Shown: positions 47,440 to 55,489 of the stretch, piece after piece
Numbering within the stretch: position 1 is the stretch's first letter
Layout of the letters: every line of letters begins with the position of its first letter
Origin: Marinobacterium lacunae
GTDB lineage: Bacteria > Pseudomonadota > Gammaproteobacteria > Pseudomonadales > Balneatricaceae
DNA: 64,000 nucleotides
Direction of reading: 5' to 3'
Assembly (NCBI RefSeq): GCF_000705555.1
Contig: NZ_JMQN01000059.1
Location: 145,294-209,293, forward strand
Notes under the pieces: generated by a model
Databases searched by the model: none
What the model was told of the DNA's origin: nothing
The model's input: only the letters and a program-made list of their open reading frames with translations
Program-made: the position numbers and the translations under genes

Positions 47440-49514
47440 AGCGAATGAGAGCACGTCCCAAAAGCTTTCGCCGCACCCTGACGGCCCTTATCTGGCTTGC
47501 AGCCGTGGTACCGGCCCTGCTGTTAAGCGGTAGCCATTTGGTCAGCCGGTACAAAGCATCGGAACTGCGTATACAGCAGGAGCAGGAGTACGCGCTGCGC
47601 CGGGGCATGTTCGAGTTCCGGCGGGAGTTGCACAGCTATACCGATGAGATGCACCGAATTGCAGCCGACGGCAGCGTCATCAAATCGGTCCGGCTCGATC
47701 TACTTAACGACCGTACGTCGAATCTTCTGCAGGAGTATTTGGACACACACCCCCACGCGCTAGCCACAATGGTCATCGACAAAGCGTCGTTTGTTAGCGA
47801 AGCCCGTCCTATCTCGTCCCTGAAGATGAATCTCGCGCCATTTTTCGGTCTGATACAGTCACTGATACACAGCACCAGCACGATTAATCGAGCGGGCGTT
47901 TACTATCAGGCGGTCCAGTATCAGGACATCCTTCCCGAAGCGGCTCGACGCGACGATAGAACGCTACTGGGCGTAATGCGCCCCATCATCAAATCCAGCG
48001 ACTCACTGGTCAGCCCATTCGAAGTTGTCGGCATTTTTCTGGTGATACTCGATGTCGACGCTTTGGTTTCCCACAGCCTGATACTCGACAGTCCCGATAT
48101 GCCCGTCTCGCAGCTAAACCTGTTCCTGGACGGCACCCTGATTTATCCGGCAAATGGGCCGTTAGTCCCCATTGCCGATCACCTGTTCGATGAATCGATG
48201 GAGCTTGGCGCCAGCCGTAACGATTTAAGTTTTGTCGTTGGCAAGACCCAACGTGAAGTGGTCAGCATGCTCGGAGTCATTGGCGCCGAGTTCAACACGC
48301 TACTATTGATGCTCACCGGTATGCTCTGCGTTTACTTCGTCGCTACCTGGCTTACGCGGCGGCTCGTCGCACCGATCGAGCGACTACGCGACATGACACT
48401 AGCGCTGAAACGATGGGATCCGGAGCATGAGCGTCCCCGTTTCAATAAGGTGCAGGATTATCATGAATTCAGCGAACTCTCCGAGCTACTGGACGACATG
48501 TCAGAGCAGTTGCAGCAGAAGTTCATCAACGTTAACGAAACGAACGACACTCTGCGTGCGACAGCACAGGCGCTTCAGGAGAGCCTGTCGCGCAGCTCTG
48601 ATCAGATCGACGTGTTTAACGCGCTCACCATGTTCTCGCTTCACCTTCAACACAAGACAAATCTGGACGAGATCGGACAGGTGACCGTCTATACACTCGG
48701 CCGCCTGCTCAACGCCCGGGTGGGCCTTATCGTAAACAGGAGCGATCAGCTTCCCGAGCTTTCACTGCTCAGCGATGCCCCCGAGGGGTTTGTCGAGCTA
48801 TGGCGTAAACAAAAAACGCCTGTACTGAACGAACAGGGCATTCAGCAGTGGTGTTTCGGTGTCAAAGGACACACGCTGTTTCCGATCTACCTGAAAAGCC
48901 GCTGTTCCGGTTTTATTGTGCACGATCATCTCGATCTCGATGACTTCAAAAGTCACGCTCTGACACTGTTTGCCGCTGTACTTCAGGCAACGCTTGAGCA
49001 GGCCATGCTGACACTTGAACTCGAGAAACTTGCCAATAACGATGCACTAACCGGCCTCTATAATCGACACTACTTCGATGCCAGGCTACAGAGCTTGCAG
49101 GAGAAGTACCGTACCGGTAATGGAAGTGGTCATCTCGGTATCATGACCATCGACGTGAACGGGCTTAAGTATGTAAATGACCATATAGGTCATGCGGCCG
49201 GCGATCAGCTACTAAGAGAGGTTGCCAACATTCTTGAATCGCTGATGCGCAAGAGTGACTGTTTGTGCCGCACAGGTGGCGACGAGTTCGTGGCTCTGCT
49301 GGAAAACGTCGACTCCGCTCAGTGCGAGCAGCTGATGCATCGGGCCATCCGGGAAGCCGCAACACACCGGCTCACGATTGAAGGCCAGATTATCGACATT
49401 AGCTTCAGCATCGGGTTTGCCTGCAGTGATCGTGACCCCGTCGATCGGATCACGACCCTTGCCGACAAGCGGATGTATACCCAAAAGCAACAGCATTACG
49501 GCGATACGGCGTAG
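47436..49514 (+). CDS. Membrane diguanylate cyclase with periplasmic sensor
   Basis: A 692-residue inner-membrane protein. An N-terminal segment near 11-30 is followed by a large periplasmic region, a second membrane segment near 285-305 and a HAMP-like linker. Then come a GAF-like part and a C-terminal GGDEF domain with the intact active site RTGGDEF. An RKSD (RxxD) five residues before it is the product-inhibition I-site. No EAL domain follows. It makes cyclic di-GMP from GTP. Overlap with the binding-protein gene suggests the pair senses one ligand. It ends three bases from the ErcS' gene. Confidence 0.87.
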   Translation: MKRMRARPKSFRRTLTALIWLAAVVPALLLSGSHLVSRYKASELRIQQEQEYALRRGMFEFRRELHSYTDEMHRIAADGSVIKSVRLDLLNDRTSNLLQEYLDTHPHALATMVIDKASFVSEARPISSLKMNLAPFFGLIQSLIHSTSTINRAGVYYQAVQYQDILPEAARRDDRTLLGVMRPIIKSSDSLVSPFEVVGIFLVILDVDALVSHSLILDSPDMPVSQLNLFLDGTLIYPANGPLVPIADHLFDESMELGASRNDLSFVVGKTQREVVSMLGVIGAEFNTLLLMLTGMLCVYFVATWLTRRLVAPIERLRDMTLALKRWDPEHERPRFNKVQDYHEFSELSELLDDMSEQLQQKFINVNETNDTLRATAQALQESLSRSSDQIDVFNALTMFSLHLQHKTNLDEIGQVTVYTLGRLLNARVGLIVNRSDQLPELSLLSDAPEGFVELWRKQKTPVLNEQGIQQWCFGVKGHTLFPIYLKSRCSGFIVHDHLDLDDFKSHALTLFAAVLQATLEQAMLTLELEKLANNDALTGLYNRHYFDARLQSLQEKYRTGNGSGHLGIMTIDVNGLKYVNDHIGHAAGDQLLREVANILESLMRKSDCLCRTGGDEFVALLENVDSAQCEQLMHRAIREAATHRLTIEGQIIDISFSIGFACSDRDPVDRITTLADKRMYTQKQQHYGDTA

Positions 49515-49517
49515 CGG

Positions 49518-52100
49518 CTATCCCTGCACAAGATGGCTGAGCATGGTCTTAAGCTTGAGAGGCCTGATCGGCTTGTGCATCAACTGGTAGCCCAGCTCTC
49601 GCATCTGCTGTTTAAGCTCGTTACTGTAGTTGGCGGTAATCATCAGCACCGGCGGCTCGTCCGGCCTCAGTTTCATGATCTCACGCACCACATCAACACC
49701 GATGACATTGTTATCGAGGTGATAGTCGGCGATAAGCAGATCCAGCGGTGCGGTTCCCACAGCCACCTGCTCCCGTAACTGCTCGAGACTTAGCGCCGTC
49801 GTTACCTTGCAACCCCAGCCATTGAGCAGTGTCGCCATGCCATCGCAGATCGACTGGTCATTGTCGATCATCCAGATATTGCAGCCCTTGAGCCGCTCAC
49901 CGATATCGCTAATCTGCAACTGGGGCACAGTGTGCTGCGGCGCAAGTTCGCCATAGGGCACCAGCACCGAGAACACAGAGCCCTTACCCGGCTCAGAGCG
50001 CACCTCAATACTGTGCCCCAGCATGCGCACGATTTTCTCGACAATGGCAAGCCCCAACCCCAAGCCCTTGTCCTGACTCTGGTTCGTCCCTCGTTTGAAC
50101 TCCTGAAAGATGGTTTTCAGCTGATCGGCGGGTATACCGCTGCCGGTATCGCATACTTGGACTTCCACGCCACTGGCGCGACGGCGACAGCCAAGCAGGA
50201 TCTGTCCACCGGCACCGGTATAACGCACCGCATTGGAGAGCAGGTTTCGCAGTATACGGGCCAGCAACGCCGGGTCCGTCTGTACCACCGCCGTTGAGGA
50301 GACTGAACGGAAGTGAATCTTCTCGCTTTGAGCAATATGGGTGTACTCGGGCGCGATGTTGTCGAGCAGCTCATTGAGCCTGAACGAGGACACATCCGGT
50401 TTGATGACACCGGCATCGAGCTTGGAGATATCGACCAACGTGCTGAGTAGACGCTCGACATCTTCAAGCGAGTTACTGACCGAGCCAATCAGGTGTGCGA
50501 TGCGCTCAGGCATCGGCTGCTCCAGTAACGCGCCGGTAAACAATCGGGCCGCATTGAGCGGCTGAAGCAGATCGTGACTAACCGCCGCGAGGAACTTGGT
50601 CTTGGACAGATTAGCCTGCTCGGCCTCCTGCTTGGCCTCCCTCAGACGCGACTCAATCGCCTTTCGCTCGCCTATCTCCTGACGCAACTGCTGGTTGAGC
50701 TCAGTCAGTTCAGAGGTTCGTTCCCGGACCCGCTGTTCAAGATTCTGATACGCCTGCTGCAAGGCGATGGCCGTGCGGCGACGTTCTGTGATATCCCGAA
50801 TCATGACAAAGAAACCAACCGGTTTGCCCTGCGAGTCCATATTGGGCACATAAGCCTTGAGCAGGTACCGGTTTTCACCGGCGGCGTTGGCCTCTTCGAT
50901 CTCGAAGGTGACGCTCTCCCCTGCCAACGCACGCTCAGCGTAGGGTTTCAGACGCTCAAACTGAGCGTCGCCATGTACGCGACTGATGGTCTCACCGAGC
51001 AATGATCCTCGCGGCCAGCCATACCAGTCGTCATACACCTTGTTGGTAAACTGATAGCGCATATCTTCGCCGACGTAGGCGATCAATGCAGGTACATGGT
51101 CGGTGATCAGTCGAATCCAGCGCTCGCTCTCGCGCAGGGTTTCGGCGTAGCGCGAGTGCTCGGTAATGTCGGTATAGGTATTGACGTAGCCGCCAGCAGG
51201 CAGCGCGTGTGTGCGTATCTCGACAACACGTCCGTCGCTCAACTCCTGCGTCATCTCCATGAGCGGATCACCGATCTCGTCTTTGGACACAGGGGTCAGC
51301 AACATCACTTCCGAGCCATCCATCAAACGCTCAAACTTGGGCGACTCGCTCATCTGCTCACGATCAAGCGCACACAGTTCAAGAAACAGATCGTTCCAGA
51401 TCTCAACCCGACCTTCGGAGTTGATCAACACCACGCCCTGAGAAAGGTTGTCGACCGTACTCTTGAGCAGTCGCGACTTCTGCTCCAGCGCCTGCTCACG
51501 CTGCGCAGCCTCGGATGCCTTGAGCTCGGTGATATCGGTATACAGCGCCACAAGCCCACCATCACCGGTGGTCCGGCTGCTCATCTGCAACCAACGTCCA
51601 TCACACAGGCGATAGATCGTAGCGTCTTCATTACCAACCTGGGTTTCGACGATCAGGTTACTTTCGACAGCCAGTTCCAGACACTCAGCCAGCGTTATAC
51701 CGCGCTGGATATCGACGCCGCACAACGACCAGATTTCGCGAAAACGATTATTGAACAGCACCAAGTGCTTATCTCTATCGAACAGCGCAAAGGCGTCGGA
51801 GATACTCTCGATCGCGTCGATCAGGCGCTGATGTGCCGTCGCCGCTTCCTCGTTTGCCTGTTTAAGGGCCTGATTTGAGTGTTTGAGATCATGCAGCGCC
51901 GCATTCAGCGCCTCTGTGCGCTCACGCACCTGCTCGGCCAGAATGACGGAGTGCTCAAATGCGGCGTAAGGTGCGGCGCGCTGGGCGCTACTTGCCTCTA
52001 CACGCTCGACCAGCGCATTGCGAATTTTGTGAAGACGGGCATTTTCGGATTCGAGTTCCGCGATGCGCGCACGCAGTTCAGCAGGGCTCGCATCATCCAT
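49518..52100 (-). CDS. Hybrid sensor kinase with several PAS domains, ErcS'-type
   Basis: A soluble hybrid kinase of 860 residues, starting MDDASPAELRAR at 52100, eight bases inside the FIST gene end. A coiled-coil start is followed by three PAS domains, a linker, HisKA with SHDLLQPLNAARL, HATPase and a receiver (NDQSICDGMATLLNGWGC, with Asp in LIADYHLDN). It is the larger relative of ErcS at 14.3 kb, matching ErcS' of P. aeruginosa. The overlap with the FIST gene suggests the pair senses an input together. The cognate regulator is likely the AgmR-type protein. Confidence 0.85.
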   Translation of the reverse strand: MDDASPAELRARIAELESENARLHKIRNALVERVEASSAQRAAPYAAFEHSVILAEQVRERTEALNAALHDLKHSNQALKQANEEAATAHQRLIDAIESISDAFALFDRDKHLVLFNNRFREIWSLCGVDIQRGITLAECLELAVESNLIVETQVGNEDATIYRLCDGRWLQMSSRTTGDGGLVALYTDITELKASEAAQREQALEQKSRLLKSTVDNLSQGVVLINSEGRVEIWNDLFLELCALDREQMSESPKFERLMDGSEVMLLTPVSKDEIGDPLMEMTQELSDGRVVEIRTHALPAGGYVNTYTDITEHSRYAETLRESERWIRLITDHVPALIAYVGEDMRYQFTNKVYDDWYGWPRGSLLGETISRVHGDAQFERLKPYAERALAGESVTFEIEEANAAGENRYLLKAYVPNMDSQGKPVGFFVMIRDITERRRTAIALQQAYQNLEQRVRERTSELTELNQQLRQEIGERKAIESRLREAKQEAEQANLSKTKFLAAVSHDLLQPLNAARLFTGALLEQPMPERIAHLIGSVSNSLEDVERLLSTLVDISKLDAGVIKPDVSSFRLNELLDNIAPEYTHIAQSEKIHFRSVSSTAVVQTDPALLARILRNLLSNAVRYTGAGGQILLGCRRRASGVEVQVCDTGSGIPADQLKTIFQEFKRGTNQSQDKGLGLGLAIVEKIVRMLGHSIEVRSEPGKGSVFSVLVPYGELAPQHTVPQLQISDIGERLKGCNIWMIDNDQSICDGMATLLNGWGCKVTTALSLEQLREQVAVGTAPLDLLIADYHLDNNVIGVDVVREIMKLRPDEPPVLMITANYSNELKQQMRELGYQLMHKPIRPLKLKTMLSHLVQG

Positions 52101-53253
52101 GCCGGTTGTTTCGACCGATGACGACGCCTGTGAAGGTCTGGTTGATGTGCATACCGTCATACTGTTCACCATAGGTATTAAAGCCAATGACACGGTGTTG
52201 CTGCAGGAAACGGGACATCTCCTCCGCCTGACCGCAATACTCGAGCTCCAGCCGACGCAGGAAGCAGTCACAGCCGATCGTGATCAGCGGCTCTCCCATT
52301 TCGCTTTCGATATGATTGAACCGGGCGCTGAGGTTGTCGATCATCGACCCCGGCCGCATAGCGGTGAGCACGATGCCGTTTTCGACAGCACAGTAAAACG
52401 TCAGGCTACCGTCTTCGTTGACCCGCTGAATCGAGCGCACGTAATGCTCATTGCCGATACGCACCGCCAGCGGCTTGAATGCGAAAACCTGATTGTCCAG
52501 CTTGTCCACCGGTATTCCGACCGTACGCGCATACTCCTCCGCTGCCGGCACCGCATTGAGTTCATACACCGTGCGGGCACCGGGATCAGCCGCCGTCACA
52601 ACAAGCTTTTCATCAAGCGCGTGCATGTGATGGGTTGTGAACACCTCGAAATCCAGAGGTGTACTTACCATGATCACAACCGCCGCCTGAGTGTAGAAAC
52701 GGCCCCGGTGGTAAACATGTGTGTTGGTCAGATGGATATCATCGCCCGCGGAGCCGCCAAATTGTGGAATGCTGCCCAGCGCGGCATTCAGCGTCATCAG
52801 CACCATCTCTTCCTGACTGGAGAGCCCGTCGAGCAGCGTAAGCGCGAAACTATGCCCCTTAATGGGTGCAACCCTGTCCTCGCGACAGGCATTAACCAGC
52901 CCATCGACGAGCTTTTGCGCATCGGCAAGGGAAAAGCCTTCCAGTGATTCGATCAGCGCCACATCGATAGCAAACAGGTTGCGGTCAAACCCGATCGCGG
53001 TAATGGACTCACGCTCGTATCCCTGCGGGGTAACCTCACCGGCGGTGGTACAGCCGGCAACCTCAACGCCATCGAACGCTTTGTCCAATTCAACGCTCAG
53101 CCGCTCAAGCGGATATTCAGCGGAACAGAAGAACAGAACGAACCCCAAATCCGGATGACGAAGGCTCTGTGCTAACTCTTGTGCGGCACGCTCGGGGTCC
53201 TGGTGTCGAGACACCGCCGTCAGCACGGGCTCTTTAATCAAAGGGGCATTCAT
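52093..53253 (-). CDS. FIST-domain sensory protein
   Basis: A cytoplasmic protein of 386 residues from ATG 53253 (MNAPLIKEPVLTA). The FIST_N domain covers about 30-220 (FFCSAEYPLERLSVEL, VEVAGCTTAGEVTPQGY) and FIST_C about 225-370, ending TYGEQYDGMHINQTFTGVVIG, recognised by FNTYGEQYDGMHINQT. FIST proteins are thought to bind small ligands, often amino acids. The overlap with the kinase gene points to a ligand-reporting role for it. The exact TACTTGAGTAC copy lies 72 bases upstream. Confidence 0.88.
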   Translation of the reverse strand: MNAPLIKEPVLTAVSRHQDPERAAQELAQSLRHPDLGFVLFFCSAEYPLERLSVELDKAFDGVEVAGCTTAGEVTPQGYERESITAIGFDRNLFAIDVALIESLEGFSLADAQKLVDGLVNACREDRVAPIKGHSFALTLLDGLSSQEEMVLMTLNAALGSIPQFGGSAGDDIHLTNTHVYHRGRFYTQAAVVIMVSTPLDFEVFTTHHMHALDEKLVVTAADPGARTVYELNAVPAAEEYARTVGIPVDKLDNQVFAFKPLAVRIGNEHYVRSIQRVNEDGSLTFYCAVENGIVLTAMRPGSMIDNLSARFNHIESEMGEPLITIGCDCFLRRLELEYCGQAEEMSRFLQQHRVIGFNTYGEQYDGMHINQTFTGVVIGRNNRHG

Positions 53254-53323
53254 CCGGGGTTCTCCCGTTATATCTTTCACTGGTTCTCTTGATTGTAGGC
53301 ACAGCCACTATAACGGGTTAATG

Positions 53324-53338
53324 CTACTTGAGTACTGA
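53324..53338. promoter_or_regulatory. TACTTKNGTAC site upstream of the FIST-ErcS' operon
   Basis: CTACTTGAGTACTGA is an exact match to the repeated motif, 72 bases before the FIST start. The same 11 bases (TACTTGAGTAC) occur upstream of pedA1. Confidence 0.6.
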
Positions 53339-53365
53339 ATACACGATTCGTAAGGCGGAGGGGGG

Positions 53366-53413
53366 AAAAATAAAAGCCGCAGACCGAATGAAGGGGGGAG
53401 TTCGGGCTGCGGC
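53366..53413 (-). terminator. Rho-independent terminator of the porin gene
   Basis: On the minus strand GCCGCAG-CCGAA pairs with TTCGG-CTGCGGC around a loop of about 12 bases, followed by TTTTATTTTT, 30 bases past the porin stop. Confidence 0.82.
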
Positions 53414-53442
53414 CAGCAAGAAAGCTGAAAGGATGACGATTG

Positions 53443-54522
53443 TTACCAGGTCAGTACTGCACCGAGTGCAATGGTATCCATATCAGTACCGCCTTCTGGT
53501 TCATAGACACTGTACTCTGCAACAAGTTTCAAACTGTCGTTAACAGAGTAGAACAGCGCACCTCCTGTGAGTTCACTGGTCGCACCACCTGCATCGACAT
53601 TACCGTAGGATAGTACGCCTCGTACTGCTTCATAAGTGTAGGAGGTCTGAACGAGATATCCATCCGAATCGGTTTCGGCTGCCAAAACATCGCTGGTGAA
53701 CGTCGTGGGTATACCCTGCTGATCGAAGCCGGAGGCGGTCAGTTTAAAGCCACCAACGCCGATCTGCGCGCCGTAGGCAACGCCCTGCGCATCGACGGTG
53801 CTCGAACCGGACGTTGCTTCACCGGTTGCGCCACTGAGCCAGGCATTGAACATGACACCATCGTATTCAGCGCCGTAGGTCAGCTCTGCTTCAAGGCGAG
53901 GCTCTTCGCTGTAGGTGCTCAGATCAGAGGTATAGCTGGGATCCAGCATACCAACCGCGAGCTGGAAGCCGTTCGACTTCGGTGTGCGGTAGGTGATCTG
54001 GGCATTCGGGTTAGCGTAGGGGTAACCGGTGGTGATGTTACCGAAGGTTGTGCGCACTGTAGACTGCGGCGCAAAGCCAACGCCCAGCAGCAGTTCATCG
54101 TTGAAGATATTGCTGCGGGCATAAAGACCGAAGTCCTTACCGAACAGTACCTGACCAAAATCACCGTCTACGGTTGCGTAGAACTGACGCACATCGATAG
54201 CGGTATCAGTCTCGCTGTCACCGTTGAGGTCATCGTTGTTGACGTCGTTGATGCTAACCCAGAACGAAGAACGACCGCCTACGGTCAGATCGCCCTGCTG
54301 CTTGGAAACATTGAAGCCGATATAGTTCGGCAGGAAACCCATGCGGACGCGGGATACGTTGGTATCGCCCTGGTCCTGATAGGTATAGAAAGCGTTGAGC
54401 AGACCATCAGCCGAGAATGTAGTGCCCTCGTTATCGTACAGAACGATTTCGGCCTGAGCGGTAGCAGCAGATGCAGCCATCGCCAGCGCGAGCAGAGAGC
54501 GGGTCAGGTTTTTCTTTTTCAT
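53443..54522 (-). CDS. Outer-membrane porin
   Basis: A 359-residue outer-membrane beta-barrel protein. The signal peptide is cut near ATAQAEI, and the mature start IVLYDNEGTTFSADGLLNAFY is typical of gram-negative general porins. Repeating alternating-hydrophobic strands with a FWVSINDVNNDDLNGDSET-type acidic loop run to the C terminus, which ends in an aromatic residue (AVLTW) as required for barrel assembly. Solute preference is unknown. It lies alone with its own terminator. A role in alcohol or acid uptake is possible from context but is not shown. Confidence 0.88.
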   Translation of the reverse strand: MKKKNLTRSLLALAMAASAATAQAEIVLYDNEGTTFSADGLLNAFYTYQDQGDTNVSRVRMGFLPNYIGFNVSKQQGDLTVGGRSSFWVSINDVNNDDLNGDSETDTAIDVRQFYATVDGDFGQVLFGKDFGLYARSNIFNDELLLGVGFAPQSTVRTTFGNITTGYPYANPNAQITYRTPKSNGFQLAVGMLDPSYTSDLSTYSEEPRLEAELTYGAEYDGVMFNAWLSGATGEATSGSSTVDAQGVAYGAQIGVGGFKLTASGFDQQGIPTTFTSDVLAAETDSDGYLVQTSYTYEAVRGVLSYGNVDAGGATSELTGGALFYSVNDSLKLVAEYSVYEPEGGTDMDTIALGAVLTW

Positions 54523-54842
54523 ATTATCCCCTTGTTATTAGTCATGACAGTCAGGTGGATTAACCCTCACCCACCTGATGGGGACCGATTATTGGGATGC
54601 CGCGTCCGGCTTCATATCGCACGGGAGTCCTGTTTATGCGCTGCTTTGCGCGCTGATCGCCAGATGCGGGAACGGGTTGGGACAATAGTTACGGGAGTAT
54701 GACAGTCCGGCGTATAGCGCCGGTCGGCCCCCGGGTTCGTCGATAGGAACAACAGCCGTAGCAACACGGAGGTATAGGAGATCAGCCAGTACCAAACGTA
54801 CTGAACCCAAGGTCTTATGAGTAGCAGAATAATTGGGGCGGA
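54523..54842. other. Porin upstream region without gene
   Basis: About 320 bases, presumably the porin promoter region. Near 54788 AGTACCAAACGTACTG carries two GTAC elements with a five-base spacer, one base longer than in the island motif. No gene is evident. Confidence 0.45.
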
Positions 54843-54874
54843 AAAACAAAAAGGGGCGCCGGTTAGGGCGCCCC
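54843..54874 (-). terminator. Rho-independent terminator of rraA
   Basis: GGGGCGCC and GGCGCCCC form a perfect eight-base stem with a six-base loop, followed on the minus strand by TTTTTGTTTTT, 30 bases after the rraA stop. Confidence 0.9.
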
Positions 54875-54902
54875 ATTGACACTGTTAGCCAGAGGATTGC
54901 TA

Positions 54903-55388
54903 TCAGGCGAGTTCAAGCTTCTCGTGTGAGACGAGAATGCCGTTATTATCGGCATACAGATACTCGCCCGGGCGGAACGTTACGCCACCAAATGTAACCT
55001 CAACGTTCAGGTCACCGATGCCACGCTTGTCTGTTTTCATCGGGTGAGTACCGAGTGCCTGAACGCCAATATCGGTGGCACCGATTGCATTCACATCTCG
55101 GATACAGCCGTAGATGATGATCCCTTCCCAGCCGTTTGCACTCGCCTTTTCAGCCAGCATATCGCCGAGCATGGCACGGCGCATGGAGCCGCCGCCATCA
55201 ACAACCAGCACTTTGCCCTCGCCGGGCTGTGCCACCTGTTCGCGCACCAGAGAGTTGTCTTCGAACGCTTTGATCGTGACGATCTCGCCACCAAAATTTT
55301 CCCGTCCACCGAAGTTGGCAAACATTGGCTCGACCACCCGCACCTTATCGGGGAATTGATCACAGAGTTCAGGGAGAAGGTCTTCCAC
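54903..55388 (-). CDS. rraA: RNase E inhibitor RraA-type protein
   Basis: A 161-residue protein, exactly the length of Escherichia RraA, from GTG at 55388 ([10 protein letters not shown]), with AAGGAG six bases upstream; the longer frame was rejected. [25 protein letters not shown] is the family start, recognised by [33 protein letters not shown] and [12 protein letters not shown] follow. RraA binds RNase E and lowers its activity; related proteins are aldolases, and this one could have either role. It lies upstream of the porin and is separated from it by a terminator. Confidence 0.9.
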   Translation of the reverse strand: MEDLLPELCDQFPDKVRVVEPMFANFGGRENFGGEIVTIKAFEDNSLVREQVAQPGEGKVLVVDGGGSMRRAMLGDMLAEKASANGWEGIIIYGCIRDVNAIGATDIGVQALGTHPMKTDKRGIGDLNVEVTFGGVTFRPGEYLYADNNGILVSHEKLELA

Positions 55389-55489
55389 GGCACACTCCTT
55401 ATACGCATCTGAATGGTAAAACCCAATAGTGGCCCAGCTGTGGTGCAATTGCATTACAACTTAAGGCCACTTACGGGAAACAGTGACTG

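Noticed and set aside
51096..51878. A 260-codon frame opposite the ErcS'-type kinase
   Set aside because: Shadow of the PAS-domain coding strand with no recognised content.
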